DNA of 64,000 nt from Aristolochia californica (GCA_029961685.1 JARWKL010000010.1:17877931-17941930), one strand, 5' to 3'; numbered from the stretch's first letter, positions 12,651 to 27,391 are shown. Notes: generated from the letters alone by a model not told the origin. Translations and numbers: made by a program.

Positions 12651-15607
12651 ACATTAAATTCCCAAGTGAACGTGCGGTGGGATATTTACCCGAGTCAAAC
12701 AAGTCATTATTTTGTCCATTTACAAAAAGCTGACCTAACGATCATAGATGATTGTAAAGTGTTTTATCATGCGTAATGGGCAATATATTTTTAAGGAATG
12801 ACTTATGGATTGGGAGTCAACACTCAGTTAAAAATTCCCCGCCTCCACCTTTTCCCGAAGATTGTTGAACCTGATATATAAAAACTAAAAAGAGTTTAAA
12901 ATCTCTAAAAATTACAGAAACTTTTTGGAATTATCTCTCTCTACATTTGTGCATTGTGCATTTCCATTTTAGATCTATACTTGTTTCTTAAATCAAAAAT
13001 TGAGTTTGCACTTTCCCTTCGTCTTGTAAAAAAAAGGGATAAAAGGCAAATAGATCACAACAATATAAAAATTTTAGAGTTTATGTTTGGAAAGAATTTA
13101 AAGATATAACGAATGTAAGTAAAGAAAATTTATAGAAACAACAGAAATGAACACAAAAGCTTTCTTATCCAAATTTGGGAAATTCCACTAGTTCAACCCT
13201 AATAGCTTGGGATTTTATAAGAAAGAGATTTTTCTACCTATGTTTTAAAAAATGCATATGCATGCTTGAAACATGTTAAACATGCAAATGACCTATGGAT
13301 CCAAACCTTTTAAAGTGAATAAAATTAAATTCCCAAGTCAACGTGCGGTAGGATATTTACACGGGTCAAACAAGCCATTATTTTGCCCATTTACAAAATA
13401 CTGACCTAACGATCATAGATGATTGTAAAGTGATTTATCATGTGTAATAGGCAATAGTTTTGTAACGAATGACTTATGGATTGGTAGTCGATACTTTGTT
13501 AAAAGTTCCCCACCTCCCCCTTTTCCCAACGATTGCAGAACCTGATATATAATAACTAAAAAGTGTTTACAATCCCTAAAAAATGTAGACACTTCTTATA
13601 ATTATCCCTCTCTACATTTGTGCATTGTGCAATTCCATTTTAGATGTATACTTTTTTTTTTTAAATCAAAAGTTGAATTTTCACTTTCCCTTCATCTCGT
13701 AAACAAAAAAAGAGATAAAAGGCAAATAGATCACAACAAAATGAAAATTTAAGAGTTTAAGTACAGAAAGAATTTAAAGTAATAAAAATTGTAAGTAAAT
13801 AAAATTTATTCACATGCCTCAAATGAACACAAAAGTTTTGCTTTCCAAGTTTGGGAAATTCCACTCGTTCAACCCTAATAGCTCGGAATTTTATAAGAAA
13901 GATATATTTCTACAGATGTTTAAAAAAATAGATATCCATGCTTGAAACAAGTTAAAGATGAAAATGACTTATTGATCCAATTCTTTTAAAGAGAATAACA
14001 TTAAATTCTCTAGTGAACGTGCGGTGGGATATTTACCCTAGTCAAACAAGCCATTATTTTGTCCATTAACAAAAAGCTGACCTAGTGATCATAGATGATT
14101 GTAAACTTATTTATCATGCATAACAGGCTATATTATTGTAAAGAATGACTTATGGATTGGGAATCAACACTCAGTTAAAAATCCTCTCCCTCCCTCTTTT
14201 CTCTTAGATTGCTGAACCTGATATATAAAAACTAAAAAGAGTTTACAATCCCTAAAAATTATAGACACTTTTTGGAATTATCTCTCACTACTTTTGTGCA
14301 TTGTGAATTTCCATTTTAGATGCATACTTTTTTCTTAAATCGAAACTTGAGTTTCCACTTTCCCTTCATCTCATAAACAAAAAAAGAGATTAAAGGCAAA
14401 TAAATCACAAAAAAATGAAAATTTTAGAGTTTATGTATGCAAAGAATTTAAAACAATAACAAATGTAAGTAAATAAAATTTATTCACACACCACAAATGA
14501 AGACAAAAGTTTTGTTTCAAAGTTTGGAAAATTCCACTTGTTACCCCCTAATAGCTCAAAATTTTATAAGAGAGATTTTCCTACACATGTTTAAAAAAAT
14601 GTTAAATATGAAAATGACCTATGGATCTCAAGCTTTTAAAGAGAATAACATTAAATTCCCATGTGAACGTGCGGTGGGATATTTACCCGAATAAACAAGT
14701 CATTATTTTGCCCATTTACAAAAAGGTGACCTAACAATCGTTGATGATTGTAAAGTGATTTATCATGCATAACGGGCTATATTTTCGTTAGTAATGATTT
14801 ATGGATTGGGAGTCAACACTCAGTTAAAAATCCCCCACCACCCCCTTTTCCCGATGATTACAGAACCTGATATATAAAAACTAGAAAGAGTTTACAATCC
14901 CTTAAAATTACAGACATTTTTTTGAATTATCCCTCTCCACATTTGTGGATTGTGCATTTCCATTTTAGATGTATACTTTTTTCTTAAATCAAAACTTGAG
15001 TGTTCACTTGCCCTTCATCTCGTAAGCAAAAAAAGGGATAAAAGGCAAATAGATCACAACAAAATAAAAATTTTAGAGTTTATGTATAGAAATAATTTAA
15101 AGAAATAAAAAATGTAAATAAAGACAATCTATTCAAACCCTACAAATGAACACAAAGTTTTCTTATCCAAATTTTGGAAATTCCACTAGTTCAACCCTAA
15201 TAGCTCGGAATTTTATAAGAAAGATATTTTTCTACACATGTTTTAAAAAAATGGATATGCATGCTTGAAACATGTTAAAGACCCAAATTACCTATGTATC
15301 CAAACCTTTTAAAGAGAATAAAATTAAATTCCCAAGTGAACATGTGGTGGGATATTTAACCGAGTCATACAAGCCATTATTTTGCCCATTTACAAATAAC
15401 TGACCTAACGATCGAAGATGATTGTAAAGTGATTTATCATGCATAACGGGCTATATTTTTGTAAGGATTGACTTATGGATTGGGAGTCAACACTCACTTA
15501 AAAATCCCCCGCCTCCCCTTTTTTCCGATGATTGCAGAACCTGATATATAAAAACTAAAAAGACTTTACAATCCCTAAAACTGACAGATACTTTTTGGAA
15601 TTATCAC

Positions 15608-15704
15608 TCTCTACATTTGTGGATCCAAACCTTTTTAAAGAGAATAAAATTAAATTCTCTAATGAACATGCGGTGGGATATTTACCTAAGTCTCTACATT
15701 TGTG
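15608..15704 (+). repeat. 83-bp out-of-register insertion at domain 1/2 boundary
   Basis: A 14-bp string 'tctctacatttgtg' occurs at 15608-15621 and again at 15691-15704. Between them lie 69 bp (15622-15690) that normally belong some 300 bp further along the monomer, starting at 'gatccaaacc' and ending in 'tttacctaag'. The unit is 759 bp, exactly 83 bp above its neighbours' typical 676. Several monomers carry 'tgtggat' at one or other site, which could supply microhomology. Left of this point the array is of the 'gcagaacc / cccaag' subtype; to the right it is of the 'gcaaaacc / ctcaag' subtype. The insertion therefore marks the domain boundary. It also opens short chance reading frames on both strands. 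Confidence 0.88.
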
Positions 15705-17074
15705 CTTTGTGCATTTCCATTTTAGATGTGATCTTTTTTTCATAAATCAAAACTTGAGTTTTCACTTTCCCTTCATCTCATAAACAAAAAAAGAGATGAA
15801 AGGCTAGTATATCACAACAAAATTAAAATTTTAGAGTTTATGTATGGAAAATTTTGAAAGCAATAACGAATGTAAGTAAAGAAAATTTATTCACACACCA
15901 TGAATGAACACAAAAGTTTTGTTATCCGAGTTTGGGAAATTCCACTAGTTCAACCCTAATAGTTTGGAATTTTATAAGAAAGAGATTTTTCTACACATGT
16001 TTTAAAACATGGATATGCATGCTTGAAACATGTTAAAGATGCAAATGACCAATGGATCCAAAGCTTTTAAAAAAAATAACATTAAATTCTCAAGTGAACG
16101 TGCGGTGGGATATTTACCAGTGTCAAACAAAGCCCTTATTTTGCCCATTTACAAAAAGGTAACCTAACAATCATAGATGATTGTAAAGTGATTTATCATG
16201 CGTAATAGGCTATACTTTTGTAAGGAATGATTTATGGAGTGGGAGTCAACACTCAGTTAAAAATCCCCCGTCTCCCCCTATTCCAGACAATTGCAAAAAC
16301 TAATAGATAAAAACTAAAAAGAGTTTACAATCCCTTATAATTACAGATACTTTTTGGAATTATCACTCTCCACATTTGTTCATTGTGTGTTTCCATTTTG
16401 ATGTGTATTTTTTTTTCTTAAATCAAAACTTGAGTTTTCACTTTCCCTTCAGCTCGTAAACAAAAAAAGAGATAAAAGGTAAATAGATCACAACAAAATG
16501 AAACTTTTAGAGTTTATGTACGGAAAAAATATATAGCAATAACAAATTTAAGTAAAGAAAATTTATTCACACCCCACAAATGAACACAAAAGTTTTTTTA
16601 TCTGAGTTTGGGAAATTCCACTAGTTCAACCCTAATAACTTGGAATTTATAAGAAAGAGATTTTTTTTCAAATGTTTTAAAAAATGGATTGCATGCTCAA
16701 AACATGTTAAAGATGCAATTGACCTATGGATCCAAACCTTTTAAAGAGAATAACATTAAATTCCCAAGTGAACGTACGGTGGGATATTTACCCAAGTAAA
16801 ACAAGCCATTATTTTGTCCATTTACAAAAAGCTGACCAACGATCATAGATGATTGTAAAGTAATTGATCATGTGTAACGGGCTATATTTTTTTAAGGAAT
16901 GACTTATCGATTGGGAGTTCACACTCAGTTAAAAATCCATCCCCCCTCCTCCTTTTCCCGATGATTGCAAAACTTGATATATAAAAACTGAAAAGAGTTT
17001 ACAATCCCTAAACGTTACAGACACTTTTTGGAACTATCACTCTCTATATTTGTGCATTTTCCATTTCCATTTTT

Positions 17075-17096
17075 GATGTGTACTTGATGTGTACTT
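17075..17096 (+). repeat. 11-bp tandem duplication 'gatgtgtactt'
   Basis: The 11-bp string is present twice in a row (17075-17085 and 17086-17096), where other monomers have it once. The unit is 686 bp, 11 bp over the usual length. A replication-slippage event is the simplest reading. Confidence 0.92.
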
Positions 17097-20000
17097 TTTT
17101 TTCTTAAATCAAAACTTGAGTTTTCACTTTCCCTTCATCTCGCAAACAAATAAAGCGATAAAAGCTAAATAGATCACAAGAAAATGAAAATTTTAGAGTT
17201 TATGTATGGAAAAAATTTTAAGCAATAACAAATGAAAGTAAATAAAATTTATTCACAAACCACAAATGAACACAAAAGTTTTGTTATCCGTGTTTTGAAA
17301 ATTCCACTAGTTCAACTCTAATTGCTTGGAATTTTATAAGAAAGAGATTTTGCTCCACATGTTTTAAAAATGGATATGTATGCTTGAAACATGTTAAAGA
17401 TACAAATGAACTATAGATCGAAACATTTTAAGGAGAATAACATTAAATTCTCCAGTGAACGTGCGGTGGGATATTTACCCGAGTCAAACAAGTCATTATT
17501 TTTCCCATTTACGATAAGCTGACCTAACGATCATAGATGATTGTAAAGTGATTTATCATACATAACGGGTTATATTTTAGGAAGAAATGATTTATGGATT
17601 GGGAGTCAACACTCAATTAAAAATCCCCCGCCTCTCCCTTTTCCCGGTGATTGCTAAACCTGATATATAAACACTAAAAAGAGTTTACTATCCCTAAAAA
17701 TTACAGACACTTTTTTGAATTATAACTTTCAACATTTGTGCATTGTGCATTTCTATTTATGATGTGTAATTTTTTTTCTTAAATCAGAACTTGAGTTTTC
17801 ACTTTCCTTTCATCTCGTAAACAAAAAAAGAGATAAATGACAAATACATCACCAAATAACGAAAATTTTAGAGTTTATGTATGAAAAAAAATTTAAGCAA
17901 TAACAAATGTAAGTAAAGAAAATTTATTTATACACCACAAATGAACACAAAAGTTTTGTTATCCGAATTTGGGAAATTCCACTAGTTCAACCTAATAGCT
18001 TGGAATTTGATAAGAAAGAGATTTTTCTACACATGTTTTAAAAAATGGATATGCATATTTGAAACATGTTAAAGATGCAAATGATCTATGGATCCAAACC
18101 TTTTAAAGAGAATAACATTAAATTCTCAAGTGAACGTGCCGTGGGATATTTACCCAAGTCAAGCAAGCCTTTATTTTGCCCATTTACAAAAAGCTGACCT
18201 AACTACCATAGATGATTGTAAAGTGATTTAACATGTGTAATGGGCTATATTTTTTTAAGTAATGACTTATGGATTGGGAGTCAACACTCAGTTAAAAATT
18301 CCCCGCCTCCCCCTTTTCCCGACAATTTCCAAACCTGATATATAAAAACTAAAAAGTGTTTACAATCCCTGAAAATTACAGACACTTTTTGGAATTATCA
18401 CTCTGAACATTTGTGCATTGTGCATTTCCATTTTAGATGTGTACTTTTTTTTCTTATATCGAAATTTGAGTGTTCACTTTCCCATCATCTTGTAAACAAA
18501 AAAAGACATAAAAGCTAAATAGATCACAACAAAAATAAAATTTTAGAGTTTATGCATGGAAAAAATTTAAAGCAATAACAAATGTACGTAAATAAAATTA
18601 ATTCACACACCAGAAATGAACACAAAAGTTTTGTTATCCGAGTTTGGGAAATTCCACTAGTTCAACCCTAATAGCTTGGAATTTTATAAGAAAAAGATTT
18701 TTCTACACATGTTTTTAAAAATGAATATGCATTCTTGAAACATGTTAAAGATGCAACTGATAATTGGATCCAACCCTTTTAAAGAGATTAACATTAAATT
18801 CTCAAGTGAACGTGTGGCGGGATATTTACCCGTGTCAAACAAGCCATTATTTTGCTCATCCACAAAAAGCTAACCTAATGATCATAGATGATTGTAAAGT
18901 GATTTATCAAGCGTAACAGGCTATATTTTTGTAAGGAATGACTTATGGATTGGGAGTCAACACTCAATTAAAAATCCCCCATCACCCCTTTTTTCCGACG
19001 ATTGCAAAACCTGATATAAAAACACGAAAAAGAGTTTGCTATCCTGAAAAATTACAGACACTTTTTGGAAATTCCACTCTCTTCATTTGTGCATTGTGTA
19101 TTTCCATTTTAGTTGTGTACATTTTTTTCTTAAATCAAAACTTGAGTTTTCACTTTCCCTTCATCTCGTAAACAAAAAAAGAGATAAATGGCAAAACAGA
19201 TCACAAAAAAATGAAACTTTTAGAGTTTATTTATGGAAAAAATTTTAAGCAATAACAAAAGTAAGTAAATAAAAATTATTCACACGCCAAAAATGAACAC
19301 AAAAGTTTTGTTATCCGAGTTTGGGAAATTCCACAAGTTCAACCCTAATTGCTTGGAATTTTATAAGAAAGAGATTTTTCTACGCAAGTTTTAAAAAAAA
19401 TGGATATGCATGCTTGAAACATGTTAAGGATGCAAATGACCTATGGATCCAATCCTTTTAAAGAGAATTAAATTAAATTCTCAAGTGACCGTGTGGTAGG
19501 ATATTTACTCGAGTCATACAAGCCATTATTTTGACTATTTACCAAAAGCTGACCCAACTATCATAAATGATTGTAAAGTGGTTTATCACATGTAACAGGC
19601 TATATTTTTGTAAAGAATGACTTATGGATTTGGAGTCAACACTTAGTTAAAAATCCCCTGCCTCCCCCCTTTTCCTGATGATTTTAAAACCTAATATATA
19701 AAAACTAAAAAGAGTTTACAATCACAAAAACTTACAGACACTTTTTGGAATTATCAATCTGAACATTTCTACATTGTGCATTTCCATTTTAGATGTGTAC
19801 TTTTTTTTCTTTATTAAAAACTTGAGTGTTCACTTTCCCTTCATCTCGTAAACCAAAAAAAGTGATAAAAGCTAAATAGATCACAAAAAAATGAAAATTT
19901 TAGAGTTAATGCATAGTAAAATTTAAAGCAATAACATATGTAAGTAGAGAAAATTTATTCACACACCACAAATGAACACTCAAGTTTTGTTATCCGAGTT

Positions 20001-20980
20001 TTAGAAATTCCACTAGTTCAACCCTAATAGCGTTTGAATTTTATACGAAAGTGATTTTTCTACACATGTTTTAAAAAATGGATATGCATGCTAGAAACAT
20101 GTTAAAGATGCAAATGGCCTATGGATCCAAACCTTTTAAAGAGAATAACATTAATTTCCCAAGTGAATGTGTGGTAGGATATTTACCTGAGTCAAACAAG
20201 CCATTATTTTGTCCAATTTCAAAAAGCTGACCTAACGATCATAGATGATTGTAAAGTGATTTATCATGCATAATGGGCTATATTTTTGTAAGGATTGACT
20301 TATGGATTTGGGATCAACACTCAGTTAAAAATCCTCCGCCTCCCCCTTTTTCCGACGATTGCAAAACCTTATATATAAACTAAAAAGAGTTTACAATCCC
20401 TAAAAATTGTGGACACTTTTTGGAATTATCACTCTCTACATTTTTTCTTTGTGCATTTCCATTTTAGATGTGTACTTTATTTTCATAAATCAAAACTTGA
20501 GTTTCCACTTTCCCTTCTTCTCGTTAACAAAAAAAGAGATAAAAGGCAAATAGATCACAACAAAATGAACATTTTAGAGTTTATGTAGGGAAAATATTTA
20601 AAGCAATAACAAATGTATATGAAGAAAATTAATTCACACACCACAAATGAACACAAAAGTTTTGTTATGTAAGTTTTGGAAATTCCATTAGTTCAACCCT
20701 ATTAGCTTGGAATTTTATAAGAAAAAGATTTTTCTACACATGATTTAAAAAATGGATATGCGTGCTTGAAACATCTTAACGATGCAAATGACCTATGGAT
20801 CAAAATATTTTAAAGAGAATAAAATTAAATTCTCAAGTGAACGTGCGGTGGGATATTTACCAGAGTCAAACAAGCCATTATTTTTCCCATTTACAAAAAG
20901 CTGACCTAACAATCATAGATGATTGTAAAGTGAGTTATCATGTGGAACGAGCTATATTTTTGTAAGGAATGATTGATGGA

Positions 20981-21021
20981 TTAGGAGTCAACACTCAATT
21001 AGGAGTCCCCCTTTTCCAGAC
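20981..21021 (+). other. Local template-switch scar removing half of the C-rich tract
   Basis: 'ttaggagtc' occurs at 20981-20989 and again at 20999-21007, where the second copy replaces the usual 'ttaaaaatcccccgcctc'. As a result only one C5 run and the shorter 3' C-run remain. The unit is about 12 bp short of normal. Confidence 0.7.
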
Positions 21022-21707
21022 GATTGCAAAATCGGATATATAAAAACTAAAAAGATTTTACAATCCCTAAAATTTACACACACTTTCTGGAATTATCACT
21101 CTCTACATTTGTGCAATGTGTATTTCCTTTTTAGATGTGTACTTTTTTTTCTTAAATCAAAACTTGAGTTTCCACTTGCCCTTCATCTCATAATAAAAAA
21201 GGAGATAAAAGGCCGATAGATCACAACAAAATGTAAATTTTAGAGTTTCTGTATGGAAAAAATTTATAGCAATAACAAATGTAAGTAAAGAAAATTTATT
21301 CACACACCACAAATGAACACAAAAGTTTTGTTATCCGAGTTTGGGAAATTCCACTAGTGCAACCCAAATAGCTTTTGAATTTGATAAGAAAGAGATTTTT
21401 CTACAGATGTTTCAAAAAATGGACATGCATGTTAGAAACATGTTAAAGATGCAAATGACCTGAGGATCCAAACTTTTTAAAGAGAATAACATTAAATTCT
21501 AGAGTGAATGTGCGGTGGGATATTTTCCCAAATCAAACAAGCAATTATTTTGCCCAAATTCAAAAAGCTGACCTAACATAGATGATTGTAAAGTGATTGA
21601 TCATGCATAACGGATAATTTTTTTTGTAACTAATAACTTTTGGATTGGGAGTCAACACTCAGTTCAAAATACCCCGCCTCACCCTTTTCCCAACGATTTT
21701 AGAACCT

Positions 21708-21991
21708 TATATATAAACTAAAAAGAGTTTACAATCCCTAAAAATTACAGGCAATTTTCTGAATTATCACTCTCTACATTTGTGCATTGTGTATTTCCTT
21801 TTTAGATGTTTTCTTTTTTTTCTTAAATCAAAACTTTAGTTTCCATTTTTTCTTCATCTCGTAAACAAAAAATAGATAAAAGGAAAATAGATCACAACAT
21901 AATGAAAATTTTAGAGTTGATGTATGGATTGGGAGTCAATACTCAAATAAAAATCCCCCGCCTCCCCCTTTTCCCGACTATTGCAAAACCT
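21708..21991 (+). repeat. Truncated 284-bp monomer (HOR-B copy 1)
   Basis: The monomer breaks off at 'gatgtatgga' and continues with 'ttgggagtcaatactc', removing about 390 bp from the middle to the 3' part. The six bases 'tatgga' (21923-21928) occur at both normal sites ('tttatgtatggaaaa' and 'cttatggattggg'), so the join lies in microhomology. The unit still ends with a complete C-rich tract, and the next anchor is at 21992. Confidence 0.92.
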
Positions 21992-24900
21992 GATTTATAA
22001 ACACTAAAAAGAGTTTACAATCCTTAAAAATTAAAGACAATTTTTGGAATTATCACCCTCCACATTTGTGCATTGTTCATTTCCATTTTAGATGTCTGCT
22101 TTTTTTTCTTAAATAAAAACTAGAGTGTCAACTTTCCCTTCATCTCGTAAACAAAAAAAGTGATAAAAGATAAATAGATCTCAACAAAATGAAATTTTAG
22201 AGTTTATGTATAGAAAAATTTAAAGCAATAACAAACGTAAGTAAAGAAAATTTATTCACACATCACAAATGAACTCAAAAGTTTAGTTATCCGATTTTGG
22301 AAAATTCCACTAGTTCAACCCTAATAGCTTGGAATTTTATAAGAAAGATATTTTTCTAAAAATGTTGTAAAAAAAGAATATGCATGCTTGAAACATGTTA
22401 AATATGCAAATGACCCATGGATCCAAACCTTCTAAAGAGAATAACATTAAATTCTCAAGTGAACATGTGGTGGGATATTAACCCGAGTCAAACAAGCAAA
22501 TATTTTGCCCATTTACAAAAAGCTGACCTAATGATTATAGATGATTGTAAAATGATTTATCATACGTAACGGGCTATATTTTTGTAAGGAATGACTTATG
22601 AATTGGGAGTCAACACTCAATTAAAAATCGCGCCCCTCCCCCTTTTCCGACGATTGCAAACCTGATATGTAAAACTAAAAAGAGTTTACTGTCCCTAAAA
22701 ATTACAGACACTTTTTGCAATTATCACTCTAAAAATTTGTGCATTGTGCATTAACATTTTAGATGTGGACTTTTTTTTCTCAAATCAAAACTTGAGTTTT
22801 CACTTTCCATTCATCTCCTAAACAAAAAAAGCGATAAAAGCTAAATTGATCACAACAAATGAAAATATTAGTGTTTATGTATGGAAAAAATTTAAAGCAA
22901 TAAAAAATGTAAGTAAAGAAAATTTAATCACACACCACAAATGAGCACAAAAGTTTTGTTATCCGAGTTTGGGAAATTCCACTAGTTCCAACCTTATAGC
23001 TTGGAATTTTATAAGAAAGAGATTTTTCTACACATGTTTTAAAAATGAATTGCATGCTTGAAACATGTAAATGATGCAAATGACCTATGGATCCAAACCT
23101 TTTGAAGAGAATAACATTAAATTCTCAAGTGAATGTGCGGTGAGATATTTACTCGAGTCAAACAAGCCATTATTTTGCCCATTTACAAAAAGCTGACCTA
23201 ACGATCATAGATGATTGTAAAGTGATTTACATGCGTAGCGGGATATATTTTTGTAAGGAATGACTTATGGATTGGGAGTAAACACTCAGTTAAAAATCCC
23301 CTGCCTCCTCCGTTTCCCGCCGCTTGAAAAACCTGATATATAAAAACTAAAAAGAGTTAACAATTCCTAAAAATTACAGACACTTTTTGGTGTTATCACT
23401 GTCTACATTTGTTCAATATGAATTTCCATTTTAGTTGGGTACTTTTTTTTCTTAAATCGAAACTTGAGTTTTCACTTTCCATTCGTCTCGTAGAATGAAA
23501 AAGAGATAAAAGGGAAATGGATCACAAAAAAATAAAAATTTTAGAGTTTACATAGGGAAAGAATTTAAAGCAATAAAAAATTTTACTAAAGAAAATTTAT
23601 TCACACACCACAAATGAACTCAAAAGTATTGTTATCCGAGTTTGGGAAATCCCACTAGTTTAACCCTAATAGCTTGGAATTTTATAAGAAATAAATTTTT
23701 CTACAAATGTTTTTAAAAAATGGATATGCATGTTTGAAACAAATTAAAGATGCAAATGACCTATGGATCCAAACCTTTTTGAAGAGAATAACATTAAATT
23801 CTCAAGCAAACATGCGATGGGATATTTACCGGAGTCAAACAAGCCATTATTTTGTCCATTTACAAAAAGTTGACCGAATTATCATAGATGATTGTAAGGT
23901 GATTTATCATGCGTAACGCGCTATATTTTTGTAAGGAATGACTTATGGATTGGGAGTCAACACTCAGTTAAAAATCCCCTGCCTCCCCTTTTCCCGTCGA
24001 TTGCAAAACCTGATATATAAAAACTAAAAAGAGTTTACAATCCCTAAAAATTATAGACATTTTTTGGAATTATCACTCTCTACATTTGTGCATTGTGCAT
24101 TTCCATTTTAGATGTATACTTTTTTTTTCTAAAATCAATACTTGAGTGTTCTCTTTCCCTTCATCTCGTAAACAAAAAAAAAACAATAAAAGCTAAATAG
24201 ATCACAACGAAATGAAAATTTTAAAGTTTATGTATGCAAAAATTTAAAACTATACGAAATGTAAATAAAAAAAATTTATTCCCACACCACAAATGAACAC
24301 AAAATTTTTGTTATCCAAGTTTGGGAAATTCCACTAGTTCAACCCCAATAGCTTGGAATTTTATAAGAAAGAGATTTTTCTACCCATGTTTTAAAATATG
24401 AATAAGCATGCTTGAAACATGTTAAAGATGCAACAGACCTATGGATCCAACCCTTTTAAAGAGATTAACATTAAATTCTCAAGTGAATGTGCAGTGAGAT
24501 ATTTACCCGTGTAAAACAGGCCATTATTTTTTCCATTTACAAAAAGCTAACCTAACGATCATAGATGATTGTAAAGTCATTTACCATGTATAACAGGCTA
24601 TATTTTTGTAAGGAATGACTTATGGATTGGGAGTCAACACTCAATTAAAAATCGCCCGCCTCCCCCTTTTCCCGACGATTGGAAAACCTGATATCTAAAC
24701 ACTAAAAAGAGTTTAAAATCCCTTAAAATTGCAAACATCTTTCGCAATTACCACACTCTACATTTGTGCATTGTGCATTTCAATTTTAGATGTGTACTTT
24801 TTTTTCTGAACTCAAAACTTGAGTATTCACTTTCCCTTCATATCGTAAAAAAAAAAAAAGAGATAAAAGGAAAAATAGATCACATCAAAATGAAAATTTT

Positions 24901-27391
24901 AGAGTTTATGAATAGAAAAAATTTTAAGCAATAAAAAATGTAAGTAAAGAAAATTTATTCACACACCACAAATGAACACAAAAAATTTGTTATCCGAGAA
25001 TGGAAAATTCCACTAGTTCAACCCTAATAGCTTGAAATTTTATAAGAAAGAGATTTTTCTACCCATGTTATAAAAAATGGATATGCATGCTTGAAAAATG
25101 TTAAAGATGCAAATGACCTATGGATCCAAACCTTTTAAAGAGAATAAAATTAAATTCTCAAGTGAACGTGGGGTGGGATATTTACCCGAGTCTAACAAGC
25201 CGTTATTTTGACCATTTACAAAAAGTTCACCAAACTATCATAGCTGATTGTAAAGTGATTTATCATGCGTAACGGGCCATATTTTTGTAACGAATGACTT
25301 ATGGATTGGGAGTCAACACTTAGTTAAAAATCCCACGCCTCCCCCTTTTCCCGACGAATACAAAAGCTGATATATAAAAACTAAAAAGAGTTTCAATCCC
25401 GAAAAATTAAAGACACTTTTTGGAATTATCACTCTGAACATTTGTGCATTGTGCATTTCCATTTCAGATGTGTACTTTTTTTTCTTAAATCAAAACTAGA
25501 GTGTTCACTTTCCCTTCATCTCGTAAACAAAAAAAGCAATAAAAGCTAAATAGATCAAACAAAATAAAAATTTTAGAGTTTATACATGGAAAAAATTTAA
25601 AGAAATAAAAAATTTAAGTAAAAAAAATTTATTCACACACCACAAATGAACATAAAAGTTTTGTTATCCGAGTTTGGGAAATTCCACTAGTTCAACCCTA
25701 ATAGCTTTTGAATTTTATACGAAAGAGATTTTTCTACATATGTTTTAAAACATGGATATGCATGCTTGAATCATGTTAAAGATGCAAATGATCTATAGAT
25801 CCAGACCGTTTAAAGAGAATAAAATTAAATTCTCAAGTAGACGTGCGGTGGGATATTTACCCGACTCAAACAAGCCATTATTTTACCCAATTTCAAAAAG
25901 CTGACCTAACGATTATAGATGATTGTAAAGTGATTTATCATGAGTAACGGGCTATATTTTGGTAAGGAATGACTTATGGATTGGGGATCAACACTCAGAT
26001 AAAAATCCCCCACTTCCCCCTTTTCCTGACGATTGCAAACCCTTATATATAAACCAAAAAGACTTTACAATCCCTAAAAATTACGGACACTTTTTGGAAT
26101 TATCACTCTCTAAATTATTGCATTGTGCATTTAATTTTAGCAGTGTACTTTATTTTCATAAATCAAAACGTGAGTTTCCATTTTCCCTTCATCTCGTTAA
26201 CAAAAAAAGAGATAAAAGGCAAATTGATGACAACAAAATGAAAATTTTAGAGTTTATATTGGGAAAAATTAAAAGCAATAACAAATGAAAGAAAATAAAA
26301 ATAATTCACACACCACAAATGAACACAAAAGTTTTGTTGTGCGAGTTTTGGAAATTCCATTAGTTCAACCCTAATAGCTTGGAATTTTATAAGAAAGAGA
26401 TTTTCTACACATGACTTAAAAAATGGATATGCATGCTTGAAACATGTTAACAATGCAAATGACCCATGGATCCAAACCTTTTAAAGAGAATAACATTAAA
26501 TTCTCAAGTGAACGTGCAGTGGGATATGTACCCGAGTCAAACAAGCCATTATTTTACCCATTTATAAATAGCTTACCTAACGATCATTGATCATTATAAA
26601 GTGATTTATCATGCATAACGGGCTATATTTTTGTAAGGAATGACTTATGGATTTGAGTCAACACTCAGTTAAAAATCCCCCGCCTCCCCCTTTTGTAGAC
26701 AATCGCTAAACCAGATATATAAAAACTAAAAAGAGTTTACAATCCCTCAAATTTAGAGACACTTTTTGGAATTATCACTCTCTACATTTGTGCATTGTGA
26801 ATTTCCATTTTAGATGGGTACTTTTTTTTCTTAAATCAAAACTTGAGTTTCCACTTTCCCTTCATCTCGTAAACAAAAAAGGAGATAAAAGGCAAATAGA
26901 TAACAACAAAATGTAAATTTTAGATTTTATGTATGGAAAACATTTATAGCAATAACAAATGTAGGTAAAGAAAATTTATTCACACACAACAAAAGCCCAC
27001 AAAAGTTTTGTTATCCGAGTTTGGGAAATTCCACTAGTTCAACCCTAATAGCTTTTGAATTTTATAAGAAAGAGATTTTTCTAAAAATGTTTTAAAAAAT
27101 GGATATACATGATGGAAACATGTTAAAGATGCAAATGACCTAAGGATTCAAACATTTTAAAGAGAATAACATTAAATTCTCAAGTGAACTTGCCGTGGGA
27201 TATTTTCCCAAGTCAAAGAAGCAATTATTTTGCCCAATTTCAAAAAGGAGACCTAACGATCATAAATGATTGTAAAGTGATTTATCATGCGTAACGGCCA
27301 ATTTTTTTTGTAACTAATAACTTATGGAAAGAGAGTGAACACTCAGTTAAAAATCCCCCGCCTCCCCCTTTTCCCGATGATTGTAAAACCA

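Larger units (their letters stand above)
1..15607 (+). repeat. Array domain 1 (mixed subtype, contains HOR-A)
   Basis: Anchors are at 21, 663, 1323, 2000, 2677, 3346, 3998, 4655, 5307, 5971, 6621, 7299, 7972, 8916, 9569, 10241, 10914, 11588, 12198, 12873, 13544, 14220, 14869 and 15543. Many units here, and almost none later, read 'gcagaacc' before the anchor, 'atctctct' about 60 bp after it, and 'attaaattcccaag' in the 3' half. They are interleaved with units of the 'atcactct / ctcaag' type common in the rest of the window. Two interspersed subtypes that repeat in the same order define the higher-order repeat described separately. No gene, transposon or RNA gene is visible. Confidence 0.9.
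18337..24011 (+). repeat. HOR-B copy 1 (5.68 kb: eight full + one 284-bp monomer)
   Basis: Each unit pairs with one about 5.68 kb downstream: 18337 with 24012, 19013 with 24690, 19693 with 25369, 20370 with 26044, 21035 with 26714, 21708 with 27392, 21992 with 27677 and 22664 with 28355. Shared private variants include 'ggatccaacccttttaaa' with 'gagattaac' and 'gctaacctaa' (18.8 and 24.4 kb), 'aactatcat' (19.56 and 25.23 kb), 'ggatcaacactcag' (20.31 and 25.99 kb), 'ggagataaaagg' with 'aatgtaaattttag' (21.2 and 26.9 kb), and the same truncated monomer. Phase is arbitrary; similarity upstream of 18.3 kb is weaker. Confidence 0.82.

Noticed and set aside
25959..26288. Longest plus-strand reading frame, 109 codons
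   Set aside because: It crosses the C-rich tract, the TATA-like box and the A-tracts of the satellite. The same peptide recurs elsewhere broken by stops and frameshifts. There is no codon bias, conserved domain or preserved frame among monomers.
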